A model generated the notes under the pieces. That model saw only the letters and a list, made by a program, of their open reading frames with translations, searched no databases and was not told the origin of the DNA. 40,041 nucleotides of DNA from CAYNFH01 sp964396385 (GTDB lineage: Bacteria; Armatimonadota; Chthonomonadetes; Chthonomonadales; CAJBBX01), in NCBI GenBank assembly GCA_964396385.1, contig CAYNFH010000030.1:1-40041 (forward strand). The letters are read 5' to 3'. Position numbers and translations under genes: made by a program. Numbering within the stretch: position 1 is the stretch's first letter; every line of letters starts with the position of its first letter. This document shows positions 1-7,194 of the stretch, in pieces.

Positions 1-128
1 GGTTGAAGGTTGAAGGTTGAAGGCCGGAGCCGTCTTGTAATTGTCTCGCGCTGAAGACACTAAGAAGGTAGGCAGCCTCGTCTCGCAGAGCCCACGTTCA
101 ACCTTCAACCTTCAACCTTCAACCCTCA
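1..128. repeat. Palindromic heptad-repeat element
   Basis: The left arm (1-23) is three copies of GGTTGAA. The right arm (95-128) is four or more copies of the complementary TTCAACC. Between them are about 70 bases starting with CCGGAGCC, a core also found in the elements at 15.05 kb and 17.1 kb. The stop codon of the minus-strand gene ending at 119 lies inside the right arm. The element may extend beyond the window edge. Confidence 0.85.
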
Positions 129-1009
129 ATCCGTCTTCCCCCGCTCAACTCTTGCCATAGCCCCTTGTAGCACCGCAGAAACGTGACGCCGTCCTGGGCC
201 TCAACAGGTGAGCCTATCTCGCAGAGCGTGAAGCGGTCGTAGCCGGTCTCATTCAGACGGGAAAAGAGCTCACGATAGGGATAGTCGCTCCACAGCTCCG
301 TGATGTGGCAGCAGCGGATGAAGGGGTGCAGCAGATCGAATCCGGCCTTGATGGAGCCGTCCACCACGTCCGTAGGGTTGGAGTTCCAGGTGACGCCCAC
401 GTTAGGGTGGCCGCAGGCGTCCATGATCTTGCGCGCGTTGGGGCAGAGCTGGGTGATGCCGCCGTGGACCTCCATCCAGATCTCCACGCCGTAGTCCGCG
501 CCTATCCGGCCGCACTCGTTGAGGGCGTGGCCTATCTGCTCCAGCGTCCTCTCCAGCGGCACGTCCTTGGGCGCGCCGTTCGGGCGGACCTTGACCCCGC
601 GCGCCCCGATGTCGCGGGCCAGCTCCACAAACTGGCGGCAGGTGTCTACGTTCTGGCGCACTACCGCGGGATCCGGAGACTGGAATTCGCAGACGCTTCC
701 GAGGCTGGTCTGGAGCAGCCCTGCTTCGGTGCACCGCTCCCGCACCTCCTTGCGCCGCGCGGCGTCCAGCGAGGGCTCCACGCCGTGGCGATGGGTGGTG
801 CGGAACTCCACGCCCTGGATCCCCGCCTCCCGGCAGTTCTTGAGGATCGTATCGAAATCCCAGTCTCGCGCGACGTTGTAGGTGACGATTCCCAGGTGCA
901 TCTTACGCGCCCTCCCCTTCCCTTCCGGCGCGGCCGCAGCATCGGCGGCGCCCGCGAGTCCCAGCGCGCCCATCGCCGCCCCTATCACGTCCCGCCGGGT
1001 GACCGCCAT
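119..1009 (-). CDS. Tat-exported sugar phosphate isomerase/epimerase (xylose isomerase-like TIM barrel)
   Basis: A 296-residue protein with a twin-arginine signal (TRRDVIGAA, then an Ala/Gly-rich hydrophobic stretch to about residue 27), so export in folded form is likely. The mature part fits the AP endonuclease 2/xylose isomerase-like TIM barrel: MHLGIVTYNV opening, GVEFR and GVKVRPN strands, metal-ligand candidates in EIWMEVHGG, a CCHITE motif and a late CEIG strand. I place the start at the ATG at 1009. A TTG four codons upstream lies inside a heptad repeat. It is the last gene of a probable operon with the MFS transporter and DUF6807 gene upstream, suggesting sugar or polyol catabolism; the substrate cannot be read. 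The stop codon is inside the downstream repeat arm. Confidence 0.85.
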   Translation of the reverse strand: MAVTRRDVIGAAMGALGLAGAADAAAAPEGKGRARKMHLGIVTYNVARDWDFDTILKNCREAGIQGVEFRTTHRHGVEPSLDAARRKEVRERCTEAGLLQTSLGSVCEFQSPDPAVVRQNVDTCRQFVELARDIGARGVKVRPNGAPKDVPLERTLEQIGHALNECGRIGADYGVEIWMEVHGGITQLCPNARKIMDACGHPNVGVTWNSNPTDVVDGSIKAGFDLLHPFIRCCHITELWSDYPYRELFSRLNETGYDRFTLCEIGSPVEAQDGVTFLRCYKGLWQELSGGRRIEG

Positions 1010-1038
1010 CTCAACCTTCAACTTTCAACCTTCAACCT
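1010..1038. repeat. Heptad repeat arm filling an intergenic gap
   Basis: Four TTCAACC-type units (one as TTCAACT) occupy the whole gap between the MFS transporter stop (1037-1039) and the isomerase ATG (1009). It is the same unit as at 95-128, so the isomerase gene is bracketed by copies of one heptad. Confidence 0.85.
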
Positions 1039-2371
1039 ATTCCGGCAGCGGCCTGCCCCGCGTCTCCGGTGCCAGGGCAAGGCCGACCAGGCCGCAGACG
1101 TAGATACAGGCTACTACACTCGCGGCCATGCGGAAACCCACCGTCTGGCCGTGCGCGGCGGCAAAGTGGGCGGAGAGGCGACCCAGGACAAAGGGCGCGG
1201 CAGCGGCAAAGATCCGCGCGCAGTTGTAGCAGAATCCCACCCCGGTGGCGCGCAGGCGGGTGGGATAGAGCTCCGGGAAGTAGACGCAGTAGGCGGAGAA
1301 GGGCGCGAGGGCGCAGAAGCCAAGGATAGGCGCCCAGAGCATCGCCGTGAGGAAGCTTCCCACAAACCAGAAGGTACCCTGCACCGCCCCGAAGGCCAGG
1401 ATGAAAAAGAGCAGGAGGGACGGCCTCCTGCCCACGCGCTCACTGAGCGCAGCGTAGGCGAACATGCCGAAGAACGCGCCGACTTGCTGGGCCAGGAACG
1501 CCATAGAGCCGTAGTCGCTCCGCTGCGCCGCCGGAACCTCGCGCATGGCGATATCCATCAGGTCCTTCAGCCAGAAGCCGACTCCCCACAATCCGCCCAC
1601 GCCGGCCACGGCGAGCAGCACGCCGGCAATCGTGTTGCGCCGCAGCACCGGGTCGCCGAGCATCTGGGCGATGCTGCCCAGCTCTTTGCGGGCGGCATCC
1701 TCCACCGCCGCCTCTTTAGCCTGCCGCCAGCGCTCCGGCTCCTGGACGGAGCGCATGATCCAGAAGATCAGGAGGGCCGGGAGCGCGCCGACCAGGTAGA
1801 CGGAGCGCCAGGCGCTGTCCTTGATGACCAGCACGATAAGCGCCGCGGTCATGTTGCCGATGGCGGAGAGCGCCTGCAGCGACCCCAGCGCCATGGGCCG
1901 CGCCCTATCCGGGAACACCTCCGCCACCAGCGCGACCCCGGCCGCGAACTCACCGCCCACCCCTAGGGCGGTGAGGAAGCGAAAGGCCGCGTACTGCTGC
2001 ACGGTCTGTGAGAGCGAGCCAAGGCCCGTAAAGATCGAGTAGGTGAGGATGGTGAGCATGAGCGTCCTGGTGCGGCCCAGCTTGTCGCCCAGGATGCCGA
2101 AGATGAATCCCCCTATGGCCCAACCGATGAGGAAGACGCAGGTGATGTTGCCGCGCCAGGCGTTGACGGCGTCCTGGAGCCCGGCAGCCGGCACCACCCC
2201 CTGCAGCAGGTCCCGAATGGAGCGCTGGGCCACCAGGTTGAAGAGGTTCTGGTCCATCGTGTCGCACATCCATCCGAGGGCGGCGACGGCGAGGACGAGC
2301 CAGGCATAACGAGGGATGCCCTGGTACCAGCGGAGGGGGGCCTGTTGCGGGGGTGAGAGGGTCTCGGTCAT
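1037..2371 (-). CDS. MFS transporter
   Basis: A 444-residue major facilitator with 12 predicted hydrophobic segments. The cytoplasmic loop 2-3 signature is GDKLGRTRTLM, and the pseudo-symmetric signature in the second half is SERVGRRPSLL. The opening WLVLAVAALGWMCDTMDQNLF and the central hydrophilic linker (VQEPERWRQAKE) resemble organic-acid or sugar-acid permeases of the sialate/aromatic-acid type, but the substrate is not defined. It starts 6 bases after the DUF6807 gene, so the two are almost certainly cotranscribed. The TAG stop is followed directly by heptad repeats leading into the isomerase gene. It likely imports the compound processed by its neighbours. Confidence 0.9.
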   Translation of the reverse strand: MTETLSPPQQAPLRWYQGIPRYAWLVLAVAALGWMCDTMDQNLFNLVAQRSIRDLLQGVVPAAGLQDAVNAWRGNITCVFLIGWAIGGFIFGILGDKLGRTRTLMLTILTYSIFTGLGSLSQTVQQYAAFRFLTALGVGGEFAAGVALVAEVFPDRARPMALGSLQALSAIGNMTAALIVLVIKDSAWRSVYLVGALPALLIFWIMRSVQEPERWRQAKEAAVEDAARKELGSIAQMLGDPVLRRNTIAGVLLAVAGVGGLWGVGFWLKDLMDIAMREVPAAQRSDYGSMAFLAQQVGAFFGMFAYAALSERVGRRPSLLLFFILAFGAVQGTFWFVGSFLTAMLWAPILGFCALAPFSAYCVYFPELYPTRLRATGVGFCYNCARIFAAAAPFVLGRLSAHFAAAHGQTVGFRMAASVVACIYVCGLVGLALAPETRGRPLPE

Positions 2372-2377
2372 AAGCCG

Positions 2378-3586
2378 CTAGTGCACTTCCACGCGCGGAG
2401 GGTCTGCGAGGCCGTTGTAGACGTCGGCAACGTGAGCCTGATCGGTGCTGCCGCGGTGGAAGTAGACGCGGTAGGAGAAAGTGATCGCCCCGCCCACCGG
2501 CACGGTGTAGTCTCCCGCGCCCTTGGGCTCGCTTCGGTCGTAGTCGTGCAGCCCGAACGGGTTGGCGGCGAAAAGGCCGTAGTCCCGCACGTGCCAGTAG
2601 GTGGGGTGGCGGAAGCTGTTGGGGGCGTCCAGGATGGCGACGCCGGCTGTGCTGCCCCCCACCGTGCCGTAGTAGTCCACCCAATCCGCGCGCTTGCCCC
2701 ACGCCTCCTGGTCCTTGACGCCGGTGGACATGAGGATGTGGCCGTCGCCGCCGGCCACGCGCATGGAGTCCGGCAGGCGGATGCCGAAGCTGCCCTCCTT
2801 GGTATCCTGGAACACGAGTGGCGCTCCGACCGGCTTGACGGTAACAGTAAAGTCCATCATCCGGCCGTCCGGCGTGTTGTAGATGGTGACCTCCCGCCGG
2901 TCCTCCCCCGCCTTAATGCCGCCATGGGTGATCCAGTCGGTGTGGGCGACGAAGCGGCCGTAGACCGGGCCGCTCGTTATCTGCTCAAAACCGGTGTTGA
3001 CCGTCTTCGCGGCGCGGGGCTCCTCCGACCAGTAATCCTCGCCGTTCACGTCGCCGTGGTCGAACCAGAGACCCCGGTGGTGCGGATGGTCATGGCTCTT
3101 GGCGTCGGGCAGGACCTCGATGGGGTAGCCGCGCGTCATGCGCTTCTGGTCCGGACCGAAGATGGGATAGAAGTAGGGCTTGTTGGGGCCGGTGGTGGTG
3201 TCGTAGCGCGTGAAGAGCTCGCCGCCGACCCGCACCTCCAGTTTGCCGCCGGCCTCCGCGATGGATACACCCTCCTTCGCGGCAGGCGCCGCCTTGTGGA
3301 AGGCCAGGTGGTAGCGGAGCGACTTGCCCTGCTCGAGCCTGGGAACGATCCAGGTCACCTGCTCTCGGCCGCCGACCTTGCGGCCTTGCGCGGGAACGAT
3401 GCGCCCGTCCTCCGTGAGGACCGGCTCTCCGCCGTGTGCGCCGGCCAGGGTAACGGAAACCGGACAGTCGTAGTAATCGTGATTGGGCGCGGAAACGGTG
3501 ATGGTGTACTCTTTCGCGAGGGCCATGGCGGTGTTGAACAGCAGCAGGGAGGCGCCAACGGCGGCGCGAATCGCGAGGCGCGGCAT
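2378..3586 (-). CDS. DUF6807 (PmoA-like) secreted protein
   Basis: A 402-residue protein with an N-terminal signal peptide (residues 1-24, ending ALAKEY). The His-rich segment around residues 165-185 (KSHDHPHHRGLWFDHGDVNG, then EDYWSE) is typical of the DUF6807 family, often annotated as methane oxygenase PmoA although no methane-oxidation role is supported. Family members commonly sit in carbohydrate-utilisation clusters of Planctomycetes, Bacteroidetes and Armatimonadetes. It is the first gene of the minus-strand operon with the MFS transporter and the TIM-barrel isomerase. The fold is probably a beta-sandwich acting on a sugar derivative outside the cytoplasm; that function is inference. 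Confidence 0.82.
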   Translation of the reverse strand: MPRLAIRAAVGASLLLFNTAMALAKEYTITVSAPNHDYYDCPVSVTLAGAHGGEPVLTEDGRIVPAQGRKVGGREQVTWIVPRLEQGKSLRYHLAFHKAAPAAKEGVSIAEAGGKLEVRVGGELFTRYDTTTGPNKPYFYPIFGPDQKRMTRGYPIEVLPDAKSHDHPHHRGLWFDHGDVNGEDYWSEEPRAAKTVNTGFEQITSGPVYGRFVAHTDWITHGGIKAGEDRREVTIYNTPDGRMMDFTVTVKPVGAPLVFQDTKEGSFGIRLPDSMRVAGGDGHILMSTGVKDQEAWGKRADWVDYYGTVGGSTAGVAILDAPNSFRHPTYWHVRDYGLFAANPFGLHDYDRSEPKGAGDYTVPVGGAITFSYRVYFHRGSTDQAHVADVYNGLADPPRVEVH

Positions 3587-3660
3587 CGTCGGACTCCGTG
3601 ATTATGGGATTGGCATCCATTTCCCCGCGCTGCCGGGGGGTTCCTTCAAAGGGGATGACC

Positions 3661-3690
3661 TGGTGACAGGGTGACAAGCTGACAAGGTGA
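3661..3690. repeat. Short tandem repeat arm (TGACAGGG type)
   Basis: Three to four imperfect 8-base units (TGACAGGG, TGACAAGC, TGACAAGG) in the gap between the divergent DUF6807 and Spy-like genes. The same unit recurs at 15.04 kb. No inverted partner arm is obvious here. Confidence 0.65.
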
Positions 3691-3709
3691 ATGGAGTCTC
3701 ACAATTTCG

Positions 3710-4150
3710 ATGTTGGGTTGGATCAAACAGATGTGGATGAGGACCTGGGTATTGGTTGGAGTAGCTCTGGCTATAACAGGGACGGCAGGGGCCCAACGCG
3801 CAAAGACGGCGCACGCGGCGCCGCACAAGGCTGCAGCCGCCAGGCGACCGGCGACGGGCGCTCACCCTTCGGCACGACGTCCCGCGGCTTCGGCCGCGCG
3901 GTCACAGCCGGACCGGATGGCCAGCCGGTATGCGCGGGCGCTGAAGCTCTCGCCGGTGCAGGAGAGGCGCATGGCGCAGGTGCTGAAGGGGGCTTTGCTG
4001 GGCACGCATGCCATTAGCGAGGACCCACGGTTCACGCGAGCTCAGCGTCTCCAACGGATTCACAAGCTGCACGACCAGGTGGAATCGCGCCTCCGGCAGA
4101 TCCTCTCGCCGGAGCAGTACCGGCGGTTCCGGGCGATGAGGGGCAAGTGA
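3710..4150 (+). CDS. Small secreted Spy/CpxP-like protein
   Basis: A 146-residue protein. After an N-terminal signal (hydrophobic run WVLVGVALAITGTAG followed by AQ) comes an Ala/Arg/Pro-rich spacer to about residue 65. A helical, charged C-terminal domain follows (LKLSPVQERRMAQVLKG, then RLQRIHKLHDQVESRLRQIL, LSPEQYRRFRAMRGK). The LSPxQ repeats and basic helices resemble the LTXXQ motif of periplasmic Spy/CpxP chaperone-like proteins, but similarity is too loose to assign a role. No clear ribosome-binding site precedes the ATG at 3710; in-frame ATGs at 3731 and 3737 keep the signal and are alternatives. The TGA stop begins a run of heptad units. Confidence 0.7.
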   Translation: MLGWIKQMWMRTWVLVGVALAITGTAGAQRAKTAHAAPHKAAAARRPATGAHPSARRPAASAARSQPDRMASRYARALKLSPVQERRMAQVLKGALLGTHAISEDPRFTRAQRLQRIHKLHDQVESRLRQILSPEQYRRFRAMRGK

Positions 4151-4235
4151 AGGATGAGGGATAAATCCGGAATGACGGGTGACGGGTGACGGGTGACGGA
4201 CTCCGGACTCCGTCCGTCCTCCGTCTTCCGTCCGC
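4151..4235. repeat. Palindromic heptad-repeat element
   Basis: Immediately after the preceding stop codon come units TGAAGGA, TGAGGGA and TAAATCC, then four TGACGGG units. The core is ACTCCGGACTCCG (about 4200-4212). The inverted right arm has units reading GGACGGA/AGACGGA on the other strand (to 4233). The arms are imperfectly complementary. Confidence 0.75.
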
Positions 4236-4272
4236 AGTCAGAATCCCCTGAAAAATACCTGCTAGATCCTAC

Positions 4273-4301
4273 TTGACATCCCTGTCCCGCCTCTCTATAA
4301 T
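4273..4301 (+). promoter_or_regulatory. Perfect sigma70-type promoter of the candidate RNA
   Basis: TTGACA at 4273-4278 and TATAAT at 4296-4301 are separated by exactly 17 bases, giving a consensus match at all twelve positions. Transcription is expected to start near 4308, just before a stable hairpin. The nearest convincing coding start downstream is about 400 bases away, so the promoter appears dedicated to an untranslated RNA or a very long leader. Confidence 0.85.
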
Positions 4302-4307
4302 GTGCTC

Positions 4308-4650
4308 ACGCTGTTCGGAGGGGCAACCCTCCCGCAGCGGAGAAGCCTGAGCGAAGCGAGAGTTTGGCGTCGATAGCTCGCTGAAGCGCACTTACTGTTC
4401 TTTCTCTTCTCTTCTAAGGTGAATGGTCTGCCGCAAGGCAGGTTGTAAGCTGGGGAGCGAGAAGAGGGAAGGCGTGGAGAGCTGCCCCTCAATGAGGGGA
4501 AGGCGTTCTGTCTTTTGCGTTCCGAGCTTCTTCTCTTCTTTGTCTCTGACGGGTCGAAAGGTCTGTTGGAGCGAGAAGCTGCAAGAAGGGAAGAACCAGA
4601 AGAGCGGGCGCAGTCGGCGAGAGCTCTAGCACTCGCTCAGGCTTTTCGTC
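4308..4650 (+). ncRNA. Candidate structured non-coding RNA (about 340 nt), unidentified
   Basis: No credible coding sequence fills this segment, but complementary segments are abundant. A 5' hairpin at 4310-4338 is closed over a GCAA tetraloop. A long-range closing helix pairs 4340-4354 with 4633-4647 (15 pairs, one G-U, core AAGCCTGAGCGA). Inside are a 6-bp helix 4355-4360/4377-4382; helix 4404-4411/4459-4466, extendable by G-U pairs, enclosing hairpin 4428-4441 with a second GCAA loop; hairpin 4485-4499; and helix 4528-4542/4582-4595 (about 14 pairs, one bulge). I looked for and did not find the invariant cores of RNase P RNA, tmRNA or SRP RNA. It may be a novel RNA, a diverged 6S-like RNA, or a leader of the membrane-protein gene at 4704. 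Folding was done by eye. Confidence 0.6.
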
Positions 4651-4669
4651 TTGGTGGTGCATGGTGCCA

Positions 4670-4684
4670 TAGGGGCGGCCCCTA
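4670..4684. repeat. Minimal copy of the GTAGGGGCGGCC terminal repeat
   Basis: A 15-base palindrome, TAGGGGCGGCCCCTA. It matches the two terminal inverted repeats of the 123-bp element at 6554-6676 joined without the interior, so it looks like a solo or collapsed copy. It lies just upstream of the membrane-protein ATG at 4704. Confidence 0.55.
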
Positions 4685-4703
4685 CACTAAACCCTCTGCC
4701 CGT

Positions 4704-5273
4704 ATGATTCTCCTGTCTAAACCATACCTCCGGTTATTGACGGCGCTGGGGGCCGCGGTGGTCGCCATCGTGCTGGAGCCCTCCGTGTCGGGGTTCGTGC
4801 ACCGGAGCCCCGGGGCGCTGCCCGCGCTGATGGTGCTGCTCCTGGCCGGAATGCTCACTCCCCCCATCCGGGAGGAGCTCATAATCACGCTCTGCTTCTG
4901 CATCGCCCTGCTGGCCGCCGGAGACGGATTCAACGCGCCGCGTGCGGAGTATGCGGCGGGATGGGCAATGCTCTGCCTGCTGGCGGTGGTGGCGGGAACC
5001 GTGGAATCGCTGCGCCCAGGCTCCATCTGGACGCGGCGGTGCTACTTTGCCGCGGCCGCGGTGTACACCGGCGGGCACGGGGTGATGGCGTACGAATCGG
5101 GACCCAGCGGCGAGGGGCTGGTGCTGATGGCGACGGCCTTTGTAGCGACGCTGGGAGTGGTGTTTGCAGACAGGATTACCGCGCCGGAGGCGATCCCGGA
5201 GCAGCAGCCGGATCCGGAGGTACGTCCCGAGGCCCGCGTGCAGCGAGTCGCAGCACATGAGTGGAAGGAGTAA
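4704..5273 (+). CDS. Six-TM integral membrane protein of unknown function
   Basis: A 189-residue protein with about six hydrophobic segments (around LTALGAAVVAIVL, ALPALMVLLLAGM, LIITLCFCIALLAAG, WAMLCLLAVVAGTV, CYFAAAAVYTGGHGVM and LVLMATAFVATLGVVF), then a short charged C-terminal tail (PEQQPDPEVRPEARVQ) presumably in the cytoplasm. I recognise no family. The reading frame is open upstream to 4515, but that part overlaps the structured RNA and lacks a ribosome-binding site, so I start at the ATG at 4704. It follows the RNA directly and may be controlled by it. It ends 3 bases before the convergent ppx/gppA stop. Confidence 0.7.
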   Translation: MILLSKPYLRLLTALGAAVVAIVLEPSVSGFVHRSPGALPALMVLLLAGMLTPPIREELIITLCFCIALLAAGDGFNAPRAEYAAGWAMLCLLAVVAGTVESLRPGSIWTRRCYFAAAAVYTGGHGVMAYESGPSGEGLVLMATAFVATLGVVFADRITAPEAIPEQQPDPEVRPEARVQRVAAHEWKE

Positions 5274-5276
5274 TCG

Positions 5277-6197
5277 CTACCCGAACATGTCGTAGATAAG
5301 CCCCCATCGGAGGCCGCGGGCGCTGATGGTGAGGCGCTCCTTCTCCAGCAGATAGAGGGCTTCCCGAAGGATCAGCGCGCCGCCGAGGATAATGTCCGCG
5401 CGGGACGGCGGCAGGCCCACGATCTTCTTCCGCTCCTCCACCGTCCGGCCTGCATAGTAGTCCACCTGCCGCTCCACGTCCCACACGTCCAGCACGGCGC
5501 CGTGAATCCTGCCCCAGTCGAAGCGAGACTGGGCCAGGTGCACCGCCGCCATGGTGGTACAGGTGCCGCCGACCCCCACCACGGCTCCGGCGAGGTTGGG
5601 CAGCGAACCATCCTCCAGCGCCCGCCGCACACTCGCGGCTGCCTGCTCCAGCTCCTCGACAGTTGGGGGGTCGGATTTCAGGTAGCTCTCCGTGACCCTC
5701 ACTGCCCCTAACGAGAGGCTGACCCGGCGGAGCATCTCCTCCCCTGCCCCCGTGATGATCTCCGTGCTGCCGCCCCCGATGTCCAGCACCAAAAGCTGGT
5801 CCGCGGCACGCCAGGATGGATCCCGCCGCACGGAGAGGAAAGAGAGGCGCGCCTCCTCGGCTCCGTTGATCACCCGGACGCGGACCCCTGTCTCCGCGGC
5901 GCGCTCCACAAACTCATCCGCGTTGCAGGCGTCTCGAAGGGCGGAGGTCCCGACGGCAGCGAGCCGTACCACGCCCGCGCGGCGGCAGATGGCGGCGAAT
6001 TCGGCGAGCTGGTCGACGGTGCGGCGCATCGGCTCCTCCTGGAGCCTGCGGCCGGCGAACCCCTCACCCAGGCGGGTGGTAACCGCCGTGTCCACGCGGG
6101 ACCGGAACCGGCCCTCCGCGTCGCGCTCCGCGATGGTGAGCTTGACCGTGTTAGAGCCGACGTCGATGGCGGCAAACGGGCCGCGGCGGGTCACCAT
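5277..6197 (-). CDS. Ppx/GppA family exopolyphosphatase
   Basis: A 306-residue actin-fold phosphatase. The N-terminal phosphate-1 loop is AAIDVGSNTVKLTI, and the central phosphate-2 motif is LVLDIGGGSTEII (around residue 150). The conserved LSLGAVRVTE and VVGVGGTCTTMAAV segments also match. At about 300 residues it is the short form with only the two ASKHA domains and no C-terminal HD domain. It likely hydrolyses inorganic polyphosphate or pppGpp, or both; sequence alone does not decide. The ATG abuts the heptad element that fills the gap to the upstream fmdB-like gene, and no ribosome-binding site is visible in that repeat. Confidence 0.9.
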   Translation of the reverse strand: MVTRRGPFAAIDVGSNTVKLTIAERDAEGRFRSRVDTAVTTRLGEGFAGRRLQEEPMRRTVDQLAEFAAICRRAGVVRLAAVGTSALRDACNADEFVERAAETGVRVRVINGAEEARLSFLSVRRDPSWRAADQLLVLDIGGGSTEIITGAGEEMLRRVSLSLGAVRVTESYLKSDPPTVEELEQAAASVRRALEDGSLPNLAGAVVGVGGTCTTMAAVHLAQSRFDWGRIHGAVLDVWDVERQVDYYAGRTVEERKKIVGLPPSRADIILGGALILREALYLLEKERLTISARGLRWGLIYDMFG

Positions 6198-6300
6198 GGG
6201 GGTGAAGGCTGAAGGATGAAGGATGAAGGATGAATCCGGTCCCCTAAAACCTGTAACCCGTCCCCTGGAACCTTGTCACCCCGCATCCTTCATCCTTCAC
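6198..6300. repeat. Palindromic heptad-repeat element filling an intergenic gap
   Basis: The left arm is GGATGAA units (6205-6233), followed by TCCGGTCCCC. The inverted right arm is CATCCTTCATCCTTCA (6284-6299). The element occupies the entire gap between the FmdB-like stop codon (6297-6299, on the minus strand) and the Ppx/GppA start codon (6197). Read on the minus strand it begins TGAAGGATGAAGGA, with the first TGA being the FmdB stop. Confidence 0.82.
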
Positions 6301-6533
6301 TTCTGGCAGCAGCCGCAGCCCCCCGTGGCGGGGTTGAAGCCGCAGCCGTTGGACCGCTCGGAGGCGGGCGTGCCGCACGGAGTCAGAGACCGGCTGACTG
6401 CGAAGCGCGAAATGAGGCGCGACAGCTTGGCGCCTCCGCACGACGGGCAGCGGAGGCCGTTGGAATCGGAGGAGCGAGTGAGCGCCTCGAACTCGTTCTT
6501 ACAGCTTGCGCAGCGGTAGTCGTAGATGGGCAT
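6297..6533 (-). CDS. FmdB family zinc ribbon protein
   Basis: A 78-residue protein opening with MPIYDYRCASCKNEFEAL and continuing to RCPSCGGAKLSRLIS, the standard FmdB_1 zinc ribbon (CxxC...CxxC) usually called a putative regulatory protein. The C-terminal third carries a further Cys cluster (CGFNPATGGCGCCQK) that may bind a second metal. The family function is not established; it was named for a gene near formamidase and formate-dehydrogenase clusters. The stop codon is the first triplet of the downstream heptad repeat, and the gene is followed by ppx/gppA. Confidence 0.88.
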   Translation of the reverse strand: MPIYDYRCASCKNEFEALTRSSDSNGLRCPSCGGAKLSRLISRFAVSRSLTPCGTPASERSNGCGFNPATGGCGCCQK

Positions 6534-6553
6534 GTCTGTGTTCTATTTCGGAT

Positions 6554-6676
6554 GTAGGGGCGGCCACACAGGGCCGCCCGTCCGGTCTTCTCCGGACTCC
6601 GGAGTCCGCGCAAGCGGACTTTGCGATGCGTAGCCCGCGACTTTAGTCGCCGGGCGCAGAGCGTGGCCGCCCCTAC
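6554..6676. repeat. 123-bp palindromic element with GTAGGGGCGGCCAC termini
   Basis: Perfect 14-bp terminal inverted repeats lie at 6554-6567 and 6663-6676. The interior holds two hairpins: AGTCCGC-GCAA-GCGGACT at 6603-6620 and a GCCCGCGAC/GTCGCCGGGC hairpin at 6633-6655. No open frame is present, so it looks like a small MITE-like or REP-like element. Its right end supplies the stop codon of the VOC gene. A collapsed copy lies at 4670-4684. Confidence 0.82.
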
Positions 6677-7026
6677 GCTCCTGTTTGTTGGATCAACTGC
6701 AGCAGGTTGCCCTCCGTGTCCCGGAAGGACGCGGCTATGGCGCCGCCTACATCCGTGGGAGCAACCAGGAAGGCGACACCCTGCTGGGTGAGCTCGCTGT
6801 ACGCGGCGTTCGCGTCCTGGACCTCCAGGGTCACCATGACCGCGTTCATCCGGAGGTTGTCCTGTGGGAGCGGCTCCGGCGAGACCATGAGGCCAAGGTT
6901 CTCCTGAAAGAGTACCCAATCTTCCTCTTCAAAGAGGACTTGAAAGCCAAGGACATCGCGGTAGAAACGGATGGCGCGGTCCATGTCCTGTACGAGCACC
7001 ATGGCGGTGACGCGGTTTACTTGCAA
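6673..7026 (-). CDS. VOC (glyoxalase/bleomycin-resistance) family protein
   Basis: A 117-residue single vicinal-oxygen-chelate protein. The first beta-alpha-beta module reads VNRVTAMVLVQDMDRAIRFY, then RDVLGF. The second half has MVTLEVQDANAAYSELTQQG and ends with a typical FRDTEGNLLQLIQQ strand. The family includes lyases, dioxygenases and antibiotic-binding proteins; the substrate is unknown. Start choice: the first family strand needs the residues beginning QVNRV, and a TTG at 7026 has a GAGAGGG ribosome-binding site 7 bases upstream, which I prefer over the internal ATG at 7002 or a distant GTG at 7071. The stop codon falls inside the terminal repeat of the element at 6554-6676. Confidence 0.85.
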   Translation of the reverse strand: MQVNRVTAMVLVQDMDRAIRFYRDVLGFQVLFEEEDWVLFQENLGLMVSPEPLPQDNLRMNAVMVTLEVQDANAAYSELTQQGVAFLVAPTDVGGAIAASFRDTEGNLLQLIQQTGA

Positions 7027-7107
7027 GCTACTGCCCTCTCGCGACCCATACCAACTTGCTGACCCAAGCACGCTCAGCTAAGCGAATCGGTGACAAGCTG
7101 CTGGGAG

Positions 7108-7138
7108 CCTGGCCGCGCCACTGGTCTGAGCGGCCGGG
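7108..7138. repeat. Hairpin with 13-base loop GCCACTGGTCTGA (copy 1)
   Basis: The stem is 7108-7116/7130-7138 (GGCCGC/GCGGCC plus three outer pairs). The 13-base loop is identical to that of the hairpin at 8131-8163, while the two stems differ. No coding sequence covers it, and its role is unknown. Confidence 0.6.
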
Positions 7139-7194
7139 GAGCCGAGCTACTCTGCAGCGTTAAGCACATCGTTCCTTAGTGAACGAACCCCAAC

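Noticed and set aside
305..3601. Long plus-strand open frames (305-1966 and 2381-3601) opposite the isomerase, MFS and DUF6807 genes
   Set aside because: They are antisense to three well-recognised genes, have Arg/Ala/Pro/His-rich compositions typical of GC-rich shadow frames, and lack ribosome-binding sites.
4423..4629. 68-codon frame inside the structured RNA
   Set aside because: It has no ribosome-binding site, a Lys/Arg/Ser-rich composition following the polypurine tracts, and it overlaps the paired segments. I favour RNA over protein.
4308..4650. Known housekeeping RNAs (RNase P RNA, tmRNA, SRP RNA, 6S RNA)
   Set aside because: The invariant motifs of the first three (for example GAGGAAAGTCC of RNase P RNA, the tRNA-like end of tmRNA, the GGAAG..AGCAG core of SRP RNA) are not seen on either strand. 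6S RNA cannot be fully excluded, but the length and multibranched pairing do not fit it.
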